A model generated the notes under the pieces. It was given only the letters and a program-made list of their open reading frames with translations. It had not been told where the DNA came from and did no database searches. The position numbers and the translations under genes were made by a program. DNA of 64,000 bases, from positions 9,552,274 through 9,616,273 of the forward strand of contig NC_089390.1 in NCBI RefSeq assembly GCF_003171515.1, in the 5' to 3' direction. Positions 56,171 to 64,000 of the stretch are shown in pieces (position 1 is the first letter of the stretch; each line of letters starts with the position of its first letter). Source of the DNA: Pyrenophora tritici-repentis (lineage: Eukaryota; Ascomycota; Dothideomycetes; Pleosporales; Pleosporaceae).

Positions 56171-56296
56171 TGGTTATGAGCCCGGAAGCCTTTAGTTGAT
56201 CGCTGCGTTCATCAATTACTATACAGCCTATTCGATTGACTGTAGATTGTTAACGTAGCTGACAGCTAGTTGACAAGGCCTATATCGCTCGTTCTA

Positions 56297-58150
56297 ACAT
56301 GATCCATGGGCGAGCGGCGCACACGGGCGAGCGGCGCACCCCACCAACTTTACTCACCTTACTGATCTTAATCTACAATGGCTCAACGCAGCGCTACTCA
56401 ATTACTATCAAATGAAGCAGATATTCAGCTTGCTATCTCATCTATTAATGCGCACCAGATCCAAGGTACCCGTACTGCTGCAGTAGTCTACAACGTAGCC
56501 GAAACAACGCTCCGCCGCCGACGCGCTGGTATACCTGCCCGACGCGATTGCCCGCCCAACTCAAGGAAGCTTACCCAGAGAGAAGAGGAGGTGATTATCA
56601 GCTATATACTTCAGCTAGATCTGCGTGGATTTGCGCCTACCTACACAGCTGTACGTGATATGGCTGATAAGCTGCTGGCTGCGCGTGGTGGAGAGCAGGT
56701 TGGAGTCAACTGGCCATCTACCTTTGTTAAGCGTACAGACAGTCTTCGGACGTGTTTCAACCAAGCGTACGATAGGCAGAGAGCTCTTTGTGAGGATGCA
56801 ACATTAATAAAGAGGTGGTTTAAGCTTATAGAAGAGACAAAGGCGAAGTACGGCATCTGCGATAAGGACGTCTACAACTTTAATAAAGCTAGCTTTATAA
56901 TAGGCAAGATTATAACTTAGCTTATTGTAACAGCGTTAGAAAGGAGAAGCAGGCTAAAGGCTATCTAGCTAGGCAATTGTGAGTAGGTAACGTTGATCGC
57001 TGCGATCAACGCAGCCGGCTGGTTAGTCCTACCGTTCCTCATCTTCGCTGGCTAGTACCACCTATTAGCCTAGTATGAGGAAGCTAAGATCCCACGCGAC
57101 TAGGCGATCGCAGTCAGCGACAATAGCTAGACGAATAATGAGCTTAGAGTTAAGTGGCTAAAGCACTTCAACGCTCACACGCAGGCTCGTAGTATAGACG
57201 CGCGTCGCCTGCTTATTATTAATAGCTATAAGAGCCACCAATCTCTAGAGTTCTAGGAGCTCTGCAAGGAGAACAATATCTATACGCTCTGTATGCCTCC
57301 TTACTCATCTCACCTACTCTAGCCACTTGATGTTGGCTGCTTCTCGCTATTAAAGCGCGCGTACAGCCGTGAGGTGGAGAGCCTCATGCGCAACCACATC
57401 AACCACATCACCAAGCTAGAGTTTCTGCCAGCGTTCAAGGCAGCATTTGATCAAGCGTTCACGCCAGCCAATATCTGCTCAGCCTTCCGCGGCGCAGGCC
57501 TTGTTCCTCTACAACCAGAGGCTGTTCTATCAAAGGTAGATGTACAACTGCGTACACCTACTCCTCCAGCAGCTCTGCCAGAGGCTCCCTGGGTAGCTCA
57601 AACGCCGAGCAACGTACGTGAGCTTGAGGCTCAGTCAAGCCTAATACGTGAGCGCGTGCGCCAGCACAAGAGCTCATCACCAGCTTCAATTATTATGGCG
57701 ATTGACCAGCTAAAGAAGGGCGCCGAGGTGATGATGCTCTCTGCTGAGCTGATGCGCGATCGGATCTCTAGTCTTGAGAAGGCCAACAGCGCAGCCTCAG
57801 AGCGTAGGCGGCGCTCTAAAAGGCGTATACAGAAGCATGGAGTACTCACAAAGGGAGCTGGAGAGGATATACTGGCTCAAAATGAGGCTGACCAGCAGAT
57901 TGCTCATGAAGAGCGTCAAGGAGGAGCGCGATCAGGCCTTAGCCAGCGGGCTCAAAGGCGCTGCACTAGGTGCAAGGAGACTGGGCACTACTCGCGCACA
58001 TGCAAGACTGATACTATTAATATAGAGTAATCTACTGTATTAATATCTAGCAATAATATTATCGCGTTGTTGAGATGCATCGCTTTAAAGTTGCAAAAGT
58101 TGGTGGGGTGCGCCGCTCGCCCGTGTGCGCCGCTCGCCCATGGATCATGT
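56297..58150 (+). mobile_element. Pogo/Fot-type DNA transposon (Pogo-2)
   Basis: 1,854-bp element with 55-bp terminal inverted repeats (56297-56351 and 58096-58150; outer ACATGATCC, inner CCAACTTT) and the TA target duplication (56295-56296 and 58151-58152). Inside and coding parts are close to Pogo-1. The outer 40 bp of the inverted repeats are not, although they have the same plan: a motif (GGGCGAGCGGCGCAC) given twice in tandem. The transposase is riddled with stops. Confidence 0.94.
56378..58030 (+). pseudogene. Pogo-2 transposase, inactivated by many stops
   Basis: ATG at 56378. The helix-turn-helix and CENP-B-like part is open to about 56920 (ADIQLAISSIN, KLTQREEEVIISYI, TCFNQAYDRQRAL). 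The DDE core from 56921 to about 57370 has TAG or TAA at positions that are Trp or Gln in the relative (for example CAG to TAG in FAGQYH, TGG to TAG in REWVT). From 57374 the frame is open again: NHINHITKLEFLPAF, then a Pro-rich linker, a coiled-coil-like stretch and a CCHC knuckle (CTRCKETGHYSRTC) before TAA at 58028. The stops are almost all C-to-T or G-to-A in CA/TG contexts, like RIP. Not functional. Confidence 0.9.
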
Positions 58151-58152
58151 TA

Positions 58153-58620
58153 CGTCAAGATAGAGTAACATGTTTTACCGAGGCTGACCACCCAACGCGC
58201 GGGACGGCTCAACGCGCGGCCGAACACCAGAACTGATGAAGGTGGAGAAAACGTGCGTGAACTTGTTGTATTGGAGCTACGGGAGAAGGGAGAATATCTA
58301 TGGTGCGCGCACGGAGCAGCTGACTAATCAGTGCCTGGCCAATCAGAGCACGGGAAGCCTGATTCACCGTGAGTACTAGTGAAGGCTCTCACCGCGTCTC
58401 GACACTTGTTGTGTTGTTCGTGCTGTACTCTTAGAAGCAGCAGCAGGGTCTATTTACATGATGTATCTATGAGGTGCTCAATAAAGTGAGGAAGCAGCAC
58501 CAGACCACCAACACGTGATCTGCTTCTCCTTATAACTGTCACAAATATACTAACTTTCTCATTCGCATTCAAGCAAAAAATGGAATAGGACAGATACCGA
58601 GGCAAAAAAAAATATCAAAA
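58153..58620. other. unassigned sequence between Pogo-2 and the 5S gene
   Basis: No gene is supported. It contains CAATAAAG and promoter-like TA-rich stretches, and its composition recalls an LTR, but I could find no terminal repeats or target duplication. The last 40 bp include the T-run terminator of the 5S gene on the minus strand. Confidence 0.35.
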
Positions 58621-58739
58621 ACATACAACAGCGGGGATTCGCCAGTGGTCACCCACCTGACTACTAATCCGCCGGTACACCGCTTGAGTACCGCTGAGCG
58701 AACGGGAAGCACTATTGTCGATGTCCTATGGTCGTATGT
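58621..58739 (-). rRNA. 5S ribosomal RNA gene (possibly diverged)
   Basis: On the minus strand, 119 nt begin ACATACGACCATAGGACAT and end CGCTGTTGTATGT. The ends pair as helix I (ACATACGAC with GTTGTATGT), and the fungal 5S blocks GTGCTTCCCGT, CGCTCAGCGGTACTCAAGC, GGATTAGTAGT and GGTGGGTGACCACTGGCGAAT are all there in order. Downstream are TTTT and then a T9 run, which serve as RNA polymerase III terminator. Dispersed 5S genes are normal in filamentous ascomycetes. Some positions (CAGG after GTAGT, ACTGGCG) differ from the usual fungal sequence, so it may be a variant or pseudogene. Confidence 0.8.
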
Positions 58740-58807
58740 GAAAAAACTGCGGGTTGCTAGCCTTATCACCGAAGGTAGAGATAGAGGTGGAATACAAAAT
58801 GGCAAAA

Positions 58808-58850
58808 ACATACAACAGCGGGGATTCGCCAGTGGTTACCCACCTAACTA
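58808..58850 (-). pseudogene. truncated 5S rRNA 3' fragment
   Basis: The last 43 nt of the 5S sequence are repeated here on the minus strand (GGTGGGTAACCACTGGCGAA to TGTTGTATGT), with one change in the GTGACC loop and the flanking AAAAACA also retained. The copy ends abruptly against the pogo relic. Confidence 0.85.
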
Positions 58851-58851
58851 G

Positions 58852-59561
58852 ACTCCTCTTTGCGAAAACGTCTAAGTATAACCTTAGGGTTAGATAGGTG
58901 TATCCTAGTAGCTTTAAAGGACTTTCTGATAGCTTAATGCTTAAAAGTAGCACTCCAGGCACGTCAAAAGAGTGGCAAAAAGTCTCCTTTTACTACTAGG
59001 AGAAGCCCCTAGCTTCTATAAAGGTAGGATAAAAGCTTAGTTAAGTAGCTAGTCGAGAGAGGCTTAAACATCCCAACATTAAGCGGCTGAAGCGTATAGG
59101 TTAAATAAGGAGGAAACACAGCTAATAGGATCTTGTGTTTGTTGCAATACTCAATAAAATCCATGGTTAGGTGGGATGAGTGGCCATCCAGGAGTAGTAG
59201 TCGGTACCCAGTTCGAGCGTACCGTCCGGTCTCTCTCTCAAACACCTCCTTAAGCCAGGCAAGCCCTATATTGTTCGTCGTCCAGCCAGAGGGAGATGAG
59301 CTAACGAAGACTAAGTGCTTTTCTAGGTTAATTGCGTCTATCCAGCTTACTTGTAGAGCTCTGGCATCTAACTAAAAGATAAGAGATAGAGAAAGAGCTG
59401 TACTATCTGAACAAATACAGGCGAGGACTGTCACCTACTCTCGAGAACCGTCTTGAACAGCAGCTGTAACCCCTTCTCGATCGTATATCTCCTTGTCGAA
59501 GACTCTCTTTAATCTTCTAGTTACCCTAATTATAAAGCCCTTCTCATCTATATTAAAGATG
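58852..59561 (-). pseudogene. relic of a second pogo-type transposase
   Basis: Minus-strand frames with stops and shifts still show a DDE transposase of another pogo lineage: FNIDEKGFIIRVTRR, SSSPSGWTTNNIGLAWLKEVFERETG, the catalytic YRLLLLDGHSSHLTMDF, then VFPPYLTYTLQPLNVGMFKPL, and the C-terminal AWSATFK and KATRIHLSNPKVILRRF. It has no terminal repeats or target duplication that I can see. The right end abuts the LINE relic. Confidence 0.8.
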
Positions 59562-60240
59562 TGGGACTCTATCTAGACAACCGTCTATCATTCAAATCAC
59601 ATGTGTCTATACGTGCAAGCCAAGCTAGACAAGCTTTCTACAGACTAGGAAGACTAGCGAACATTGAACTCGGCCTATCAACACATGCTATCCGGCAACT
59701 ATATCTAGCATGTGTAACCAGCGTGTCAGACTACGGAGCGCAAATCTACTGGCAAAACCAATTATACGCCACATCAATACTACAATCACTACATAACCTA
59801 GCATGCCGGAAGATTCTAGGAGTGTTTAGAACCGCACCAGCCGTTCCAACAAGCATAGAAGCTAGCCTACCGCCACCAGCAATTAGACTCAACACAACTA
59901 TCTAGAACTACGCAAGAAGAGCAAACCTGCTCGCTAGTACCCACCCGATTGCTAATGCAATAACCTGGATACAATTAACAAACCCCCAACAAACAAAAAA
60001 GCTAGACCAACACTAACAGCTATAAGCTATTACTAATTCAATTCCTAAAAACAACAAAAGAGATACAGAACAGACTATCCCATACCAGTTTAGACCATAG
60101 GATACGCCTAACTACAAAGTAACAATCTCACAAAAACGCAAGGAAGAGGAAGCAATTGAGCATAAGGCCTATATTAAAACAAGGCTAGATAACTGCACTA
60201 CAATCTACTCAGACGCCTCGCAAATAAAAGATAGAAATAG

Positions 60241-60571
60241 TGTCAGCCTGGCACCTCAGTTCACCTTAGACTCCGCAACAATCAATTCAATCCGGTCACT
60301 CTCCTAGACCCACTTACCTATCTAGGTAGGGCTTAAACTCCTATAGGTAACTACTAGGCTTAAAGCGGTAATCAATCAATCCAATCTGAACCTTCTAGGA
60401 CCCACTTAATTGATTGTTGCGGACTGTGGTTCACCTGGTACACTGTGAACTGTATCTCACGTGACTCCTCGTCACCTGCTTACTCATCTCGGTTGTGTAT
60501 ATAATCGCTCTATGTAGCTCTCTCAATACAACAACCTTCTTCCTCTCTTCTGCCCTGTCCTACATCCGACA
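60241..60571. repeat. solo LTR inside the LINE relic, itself split by a MITE
   Basis: TGTCAGCCTG to CATCCGACA, flanked by the 5-bp duplication AATAG (60236-60240 and 60572-60576). After removing the MITE and its 8-bp duplication, the LTR is about 161 bp. Its sequence (TATATAATCGCTC, CTCTCAATACAACAACC) looks like a promoter/R region in plus orientation. Confidence 0.85.
60267..60428. mobile_element. 162-bp hAT-type MITE inside a solo LTR
   Basis: Ends TAGACTCCGCAACAATCAAT and, inverted, CACAGTCCGCAACAATCAAT; the shared core CTCCGCAACAATCAA or GTCCGCAACAATCAA matches the MITE at 38718-38845. Target duplication GTTCACCT (60259-60266 and 60429-60436). The interior also contains an inner repeat of TAGGACCCACTTA type (CTAGACCCACTTA / CTAGGACCCACTTA). 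Confidence 0.88.
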
Positions 60572-60801
60572 AATAGTATAGGTGTTGGCATCGTAGCCTA
60601 CAACTCAACCCAGCAAGAGGTCTACTCAGAAAAGACTAATATAGGGGAATACTAGCTAGTTTACAACGGTGAACTAGAAGGTATTACTCTAGCTTTTGAA
60701 TACGCAGCAAAGACAGCTACAAGAGATCAAGAATTTGAGATCTACGCAGACAACTAGGCAGCAATCTATAGGCTCAAAAACCTATTAGATAACCTAGGGC
60801 A

Positions 60802-63800
60802 CAGACATGTCAACAATCCGTTCAGTCAGTTTGCAACCCTTGGCTTGAATTGAACTGCAAGAAGCAGGCCGAAAAATCTTAACAAACTGATTGAATTGTC
60901 TTCTAGCAAGGCTCGAACTGAACTGATTAGGTAACTTATTTAAACTGATTACTTTTTTACATACAAATCAGTCTTCGCTATCGTGCCAATCCCCTAAGTT
61001 ATACATGCCATCAATTGCCTCGTCGCTAAGTAGAGACTCTGCAGTCTCTCCTTCAACACCAAAGCCGGCCCGCAACCAAGCGCGTACTGACTGTATTGCT
61101 ACCAGCAATTGTGACGAGATCTTCCTCCTTTTTAGCCGCAAAAGATCGCTAAGCTCACTAAACATACGCTCACAGTCACAGCTGGAGGCGGGTATAGAGA
61201 GGACTTCGAGCGCGAGGCGCGTAAGGTTGGGGTAGTCGCGGCGGCGTGAGAGCCAATAAGTGATTGGATTGTCGACAGAGGGGACCTAGGGCTCAAGTTT
61301 CCAGCGCGTGTACTCATCTAAATCGTTAGAAACTCTAACGCCTTAATGAGGCTCTATCATGGACGCGATAGCGTCGTTGAGGTCGTTGTTTACACGCGCC
61401 CGAGGTGCTGCTGGCGCTGGCGGCGGCGCTGGGTTGTCCTTGTACGTGCCCTAAAGCGCCTGGAACGCCGACTGCGCTGCTGCCAACCACTCTGGTTTAT
61501 CCCTCTACGCGTTGTCGCAGTAGTGTTTGTACGCTGGATAGAGAGAGGTAGCAGCATAGTAGGTGGGGGAGTCATCAAGCTTAATGTAGTACTCGTTTGC
61601 CTTCGCCCAAGCAGCGCGGAGGTTGATAGCAATATGGTCCTCTGGCGCGCTAGGTTCGTCGTAATTAACGCCGCTGTAGGACTCTACGCGCTCCTCATAG
61701 CTAGATAAGATGGTCTCGAAGACAGGGATCACCTTAGCAAGTAAGCCAAATCGCTTGTAGGTACCGCGACCTTTAAGGCGCTTTGTTGCTAACTTCAGCG
61801 GTCGTAGTATCGCGAGATACTCGTTGACAGTCTGCTAATTAGCCGCAGTAAGACCACCTAAGCGCATCCAACGCTGCGCGTCAGGCTCTTTGTTTCCGCT
61901 CGCAGCGGCGTAGGCGTCCGCGTTAGTGGTGTTAGTAACATAGAGTTGACAGTAAGCGTTAACTACAGACTGCAGCGTAACTGCGCGCTCAAAGCAGCTA
62001 AAGTATGAGTTCTAGCGCGTAACAACAGGCTTAACGACCTTAAGAATCTTACGATCTTTAGCGGACAAGTCAGCGTTTGCGCGGTGTTGGAAATTAATAA
62101 AAAGCTTATGCTGCTGTGGTGTTTTAATGTAGTTGATAACGTCAAGCAGCACGCCGAGGGGACCATCTTTACGCCACTCTCTCATAAACCTCACCTCGTC
62201 GCTAAGCTCCTTAGGCGCATTGTCATACGCCTGCTGATTGTTACCCCAAAGGAGCGTCTGCCCAATAAGGTTGAGTGTATGGGGACCGCAGCGGAGGCGG
62301 CGGTGGACTAGCAAGAAGTCGTAAATCTCTGCAACTACAGCAATAGCGGTGTCGTTGTTAGCCGCGTTGTTAAGTACAAAGTAACCTAACTTAGCGCTAT
62401 CAACACTAAACTGCCGCAACGTTTAGTTAACAACCTCAGCTATCCTTACGCCTGTATAGGCACCTGTAAGCTGAGGAAGCGCAATAGGCAGATCTGTAAG
62501 CCCGCCTAATGAGCTCACAAAGTGCGCAACAACGCCTAAGAAGCCTCACTTGCCTCCTTGCATTGTCCACCCGTCAAAGCTTATGTGTATCTTACTTAGC
62601 GCGTTAGACAGCTCAACAGTAATACGGGGTTGCAGGTAGTTGTAGAGACGCATAACGTACCTTGAGACACTGTTGTGGCTTGTCTATAGCGTAGTTACTA
62701 CCTCTAGGTTGGCTGCCTCTAACATAGCTCGAAACTCCGGGCGCTTAAACTTAGATAGTGAGTAGTTGCCTTCGACAAGCTAAGTGACTGCCTTAAAGCG
62801 AAACAGCTGTACGTCAAAGCTAGTGAGGGCGTTGTGTACATCCTAAGGCACCTTGCCGCCTGCCTTGTAGTATGAGCGTAGGGTGTGTTCCGTTGTACTT
62901 ACTGCTAGAGCCGCAGGTTTTTTAGGGTTGTAGATCTAGTAGGTGGTGTTAAGGTGACGCGCTGCTGTCGACGGCGAGGTAGTAGTGTCGTAGATGCCGC
63001 TGCAGGCTTTGTGATACCAAAGATGGCAGATTTTGCACACAAAATAGACCTTGCTGCTGAGCTAAGGGGCAGTAGAGTTGATGCGATAACCGTACGCATA
63101 GATCCAGCTTTTCTTATACTTCTGCGGCATAAGCGGTGCCCTGTAACTAGGCAGCCTTAGCTAGATAATATTATCGAAGTTGTCAGCAAATCGCGTGTCA
63201 AATCCTGCCGCCAGCGCCTGCCCTACTGTGCTGTTTTTATTAGCTGAAGCAACTGTAGGAGCGCGCGAGGCGGCGGTAGGTGCAACAATAGCCTCCTCTA
63301 GCTGCGATTCACGCAGCTCAAGCTCGAACGCGTTATCCTTAGATAGCGATTGACTCCCTTGCTAGCTAGTAGCAAGCAGCGCGCGTGGGGAGGACAGACG
63401 CATTAGCGCAGGCGTTGATAATGTAGGTGGTGTTTGACGCGCTGGCGTTGTTGGTGCAGCTACCCGCGCGCGCTTTGTTAGACGAATTTCTGGCGTTGCA
63501 AAGTCAAGCTGGGCTTGCCTGACCTTTTTAGTAAGTTTAGTCGTACGCTTAGGGTGCGTCATGGCGGCGTTAGGGGACAAATAGAGGGAAAATTATGGGT
63601 TGCTCGTATCTACAGACGCGCTTACTACGGTAGTCAGCGTTCCTACAAAAAGACGCTTATAAATCAGGTATTACAACACGAAATTTTTTTAGCTTTAGAA
63701 GATTCTTCAGCAAATGTTAAGCCCTATTAGGCACCCTAAAACTTCAATACAATCAGGCCTTTCAGGCCGTTCAATCAGGCCTTCACCCTCGGCTTGAACG

Positions 63801-63901
63801 GCCTGCAAAATTTGGGAGGTCTGGCTTGAATTGAACGGACTGATCACGTGTCAGGCCGAACAATCCGTTAACGGGAAACTGACGGATTGTTGACATGTCT
63901 G
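60802..63901 (-). mobile_element. mutated hAT transposon (hAT-2) without matching target duplication
   Basis: About 3.1 kb with ends CAGACATGTCAACAATCCGT and its inverse ACGGATTGTTGACATGTCTG. Subterminal copies of GGCTTGAATTGAAC and CAGGCCGAA are found on both sides. The transposase is a relative of hAT-1 but full of stops. The flanking 8 bp differ (CTAGGGCA on the left, inside the LINE relic; ATCTGCAG on the right, inside a copia gag fragment), so the two flanks were not one insertion site. Confidence 0.87.
60968..63562 (-). pseudogene. hAT-2 transposase, inactivated by Trp-to-stop changes
   Basis: ATG at 63562 (MTHPKRTTKLTKK). The frame follows hAT-1 over its length: the zinc-finger area (YFVCKICHLWY), HISFDGWTMQGGK, LGYFVLNNAANNDTAI, GPHTLNLIGQ, EWRKDGPLGVLLDVINYIKTPQQ, and the dimerisation domain ERMFSELSDLLRLKRR near the end at 60968. 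It is broken by at least seven in-frame stops, of which at least five replace a Trp kept in hAT-1 (for example VVTRWNSY reads TR-stop-NSY). Most look like TGG to TAG, the RIP-type change. Not functional. Confidence 0.88.
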
Positions 63902-64000
63902 ATCTGCAGAACCTCGTGTAGTCCCTTGTCGGGGTTCTCTGTGCGGGTGCGAGCGAAGGTTGTAGTCGTCCAGTCTGTGTAGTAGTGCTGGTGATGGACG
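63902..64000 (-). mobile_element. fragment of a Copia-A-type gag, cut by the window edge
   Basis: The last 99 bp match 28319-28417 inside Copia-A gag (minus strand) with about three differences. The copy continues beyond the window. It starts exactly at the end of hAT-2. Confidence 0.9.

Larger units (their letters stand above)
59562..60801 (+). pseudogene. LINE (Tad-like) relic: end of reverse transcriptase plus RNase H
   Basis: The first part (VGLYLDNRLSFKSHV, QARQAFYRLGRL, IRQLYLACVTSVSDYGAQIYW) is the C-terminal region of a fungal non-LTR reverse transcriptase. RNase H follows: an Asp in TIYSDASQIK (60200-60230), then, after a 336-bp interruption by a solo LTR, GVGIVAYNSTQQEVYSEK, NGELEGITLAFEYA and EIYADN-stop-AAIYRLKNLLDN. 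Several TAG/TAA codons break it. The left half of the LINE is missing. It is cut at 60802 by the end of hAT-2. Confidence 0.82.

Noticed and set aside
58153..58620. Possible LTR between Pogo-2 and the 5S gene
   Set aside because: LTR-like composition, but neither matching flanks nor a second copy in the window.
37694..64000. Starship or other giant cargo element
   Set aside because: No tyrosine-recombinase captain gene and no cargo genes; the region is explained by ordinary nested transposons.

Overview
The window is nuclear DNA of a filamentous ascomycete, most likely a Dothideomycete of the Pleosporales type. The evidence is short introns (about 45-55 bp) with GTRAGT donors and CTAAC/CTGAC branch sites, a fungal-type NADPH-P450 reductase ending in VWS, a GPI-anchored GH17 glucanase, a HET-domain gene, a dispersed fungal 5S rRNA gene, and many repeats carrying C:G to T:A nonsense changes like those left by repeat-induced point mutation (RIP). 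The species call is inference.

Positions 1-24,100 are ordinary gene-bearing DNA. In order: NADPH-cytochrome P450 reductase (minus); a very large PAG1/TAO3 (Furry/MOR2) morphogenesis scaffold (plus); an unrecognised 287-residue protein (plus); a GPI-anchored endo-1,3-beta-glucanase of the EglC type (plus); a GNAT-like protein with a long Pro/Ser/Thr tail (minus); an unrecognised broken gene (plus); and a HET-domain gene killed by one Trp-to-stop codon inside its most conserved motif (plus). PAG1 and the glucanase both bear on polarised growth and the cell wall, but nothing here shows that they are co-regulated.

Positions 24,160-30,260 hold a complete copia-type LTR retrotransposon (Copia-A, minus) with LTRs that look identical, a CCCCG target duplication and one uninterrupted 1730-codon gag-pol frame. 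From 30,265 to 37,690 there is one convincing host gene, a three-exon protein with three CxxC zinc-ribbon-like repeats. A Cys-rich frame follows its stop codon in the same reading frame. About 4 kb of apparently non-coding DNA follows.

Positions 37,694-64,000 are a nested transposon cluster. Pogo-1 carries a 128-bp hAT-type MITE and a whole copia element (Copia-C). Only 31 bp further on sits Copia-B, which carries an apparently intact hAT transposon (hAT-1) inside its RNase H region. A solo LTR, a small two-hydrophobic-segment gene and two LTR relics follow. Then come Pogo-2, a 5S rRNA gene with a truncated second copy, a pogo relic, a LINE relic that contains a solo LTR that itself contains a second MITE, and a mutated hAT (hAT-2) abutting a copia gag fragment at the window edge. 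Target-site duplications were read directly for most insertions, so the order of insertion can be worked out. The elements fall into two groups: open or nearly open frames (Copia-A, Copia-B, Copia-C, hAT-1) and frames full of TAG/TAA/TGA at Trp and Gln positions (Pogo-1, Pogo-2, hAT-2, pogo and LINE relics).

I found no CRISPR array, secondary-metabolite cluster or Starship captain, and no tRNA gene I could support. The most unusual items are the two Pogo elements that share a coding region but have different, internally duplicated terminal repeats; the Copia-A/Copia-B mosaic with a divergent Gag half, an unusual CCCH knuckle and TDD in place of YVDD; and the MITE-in-LTR-in-LINE nesting.
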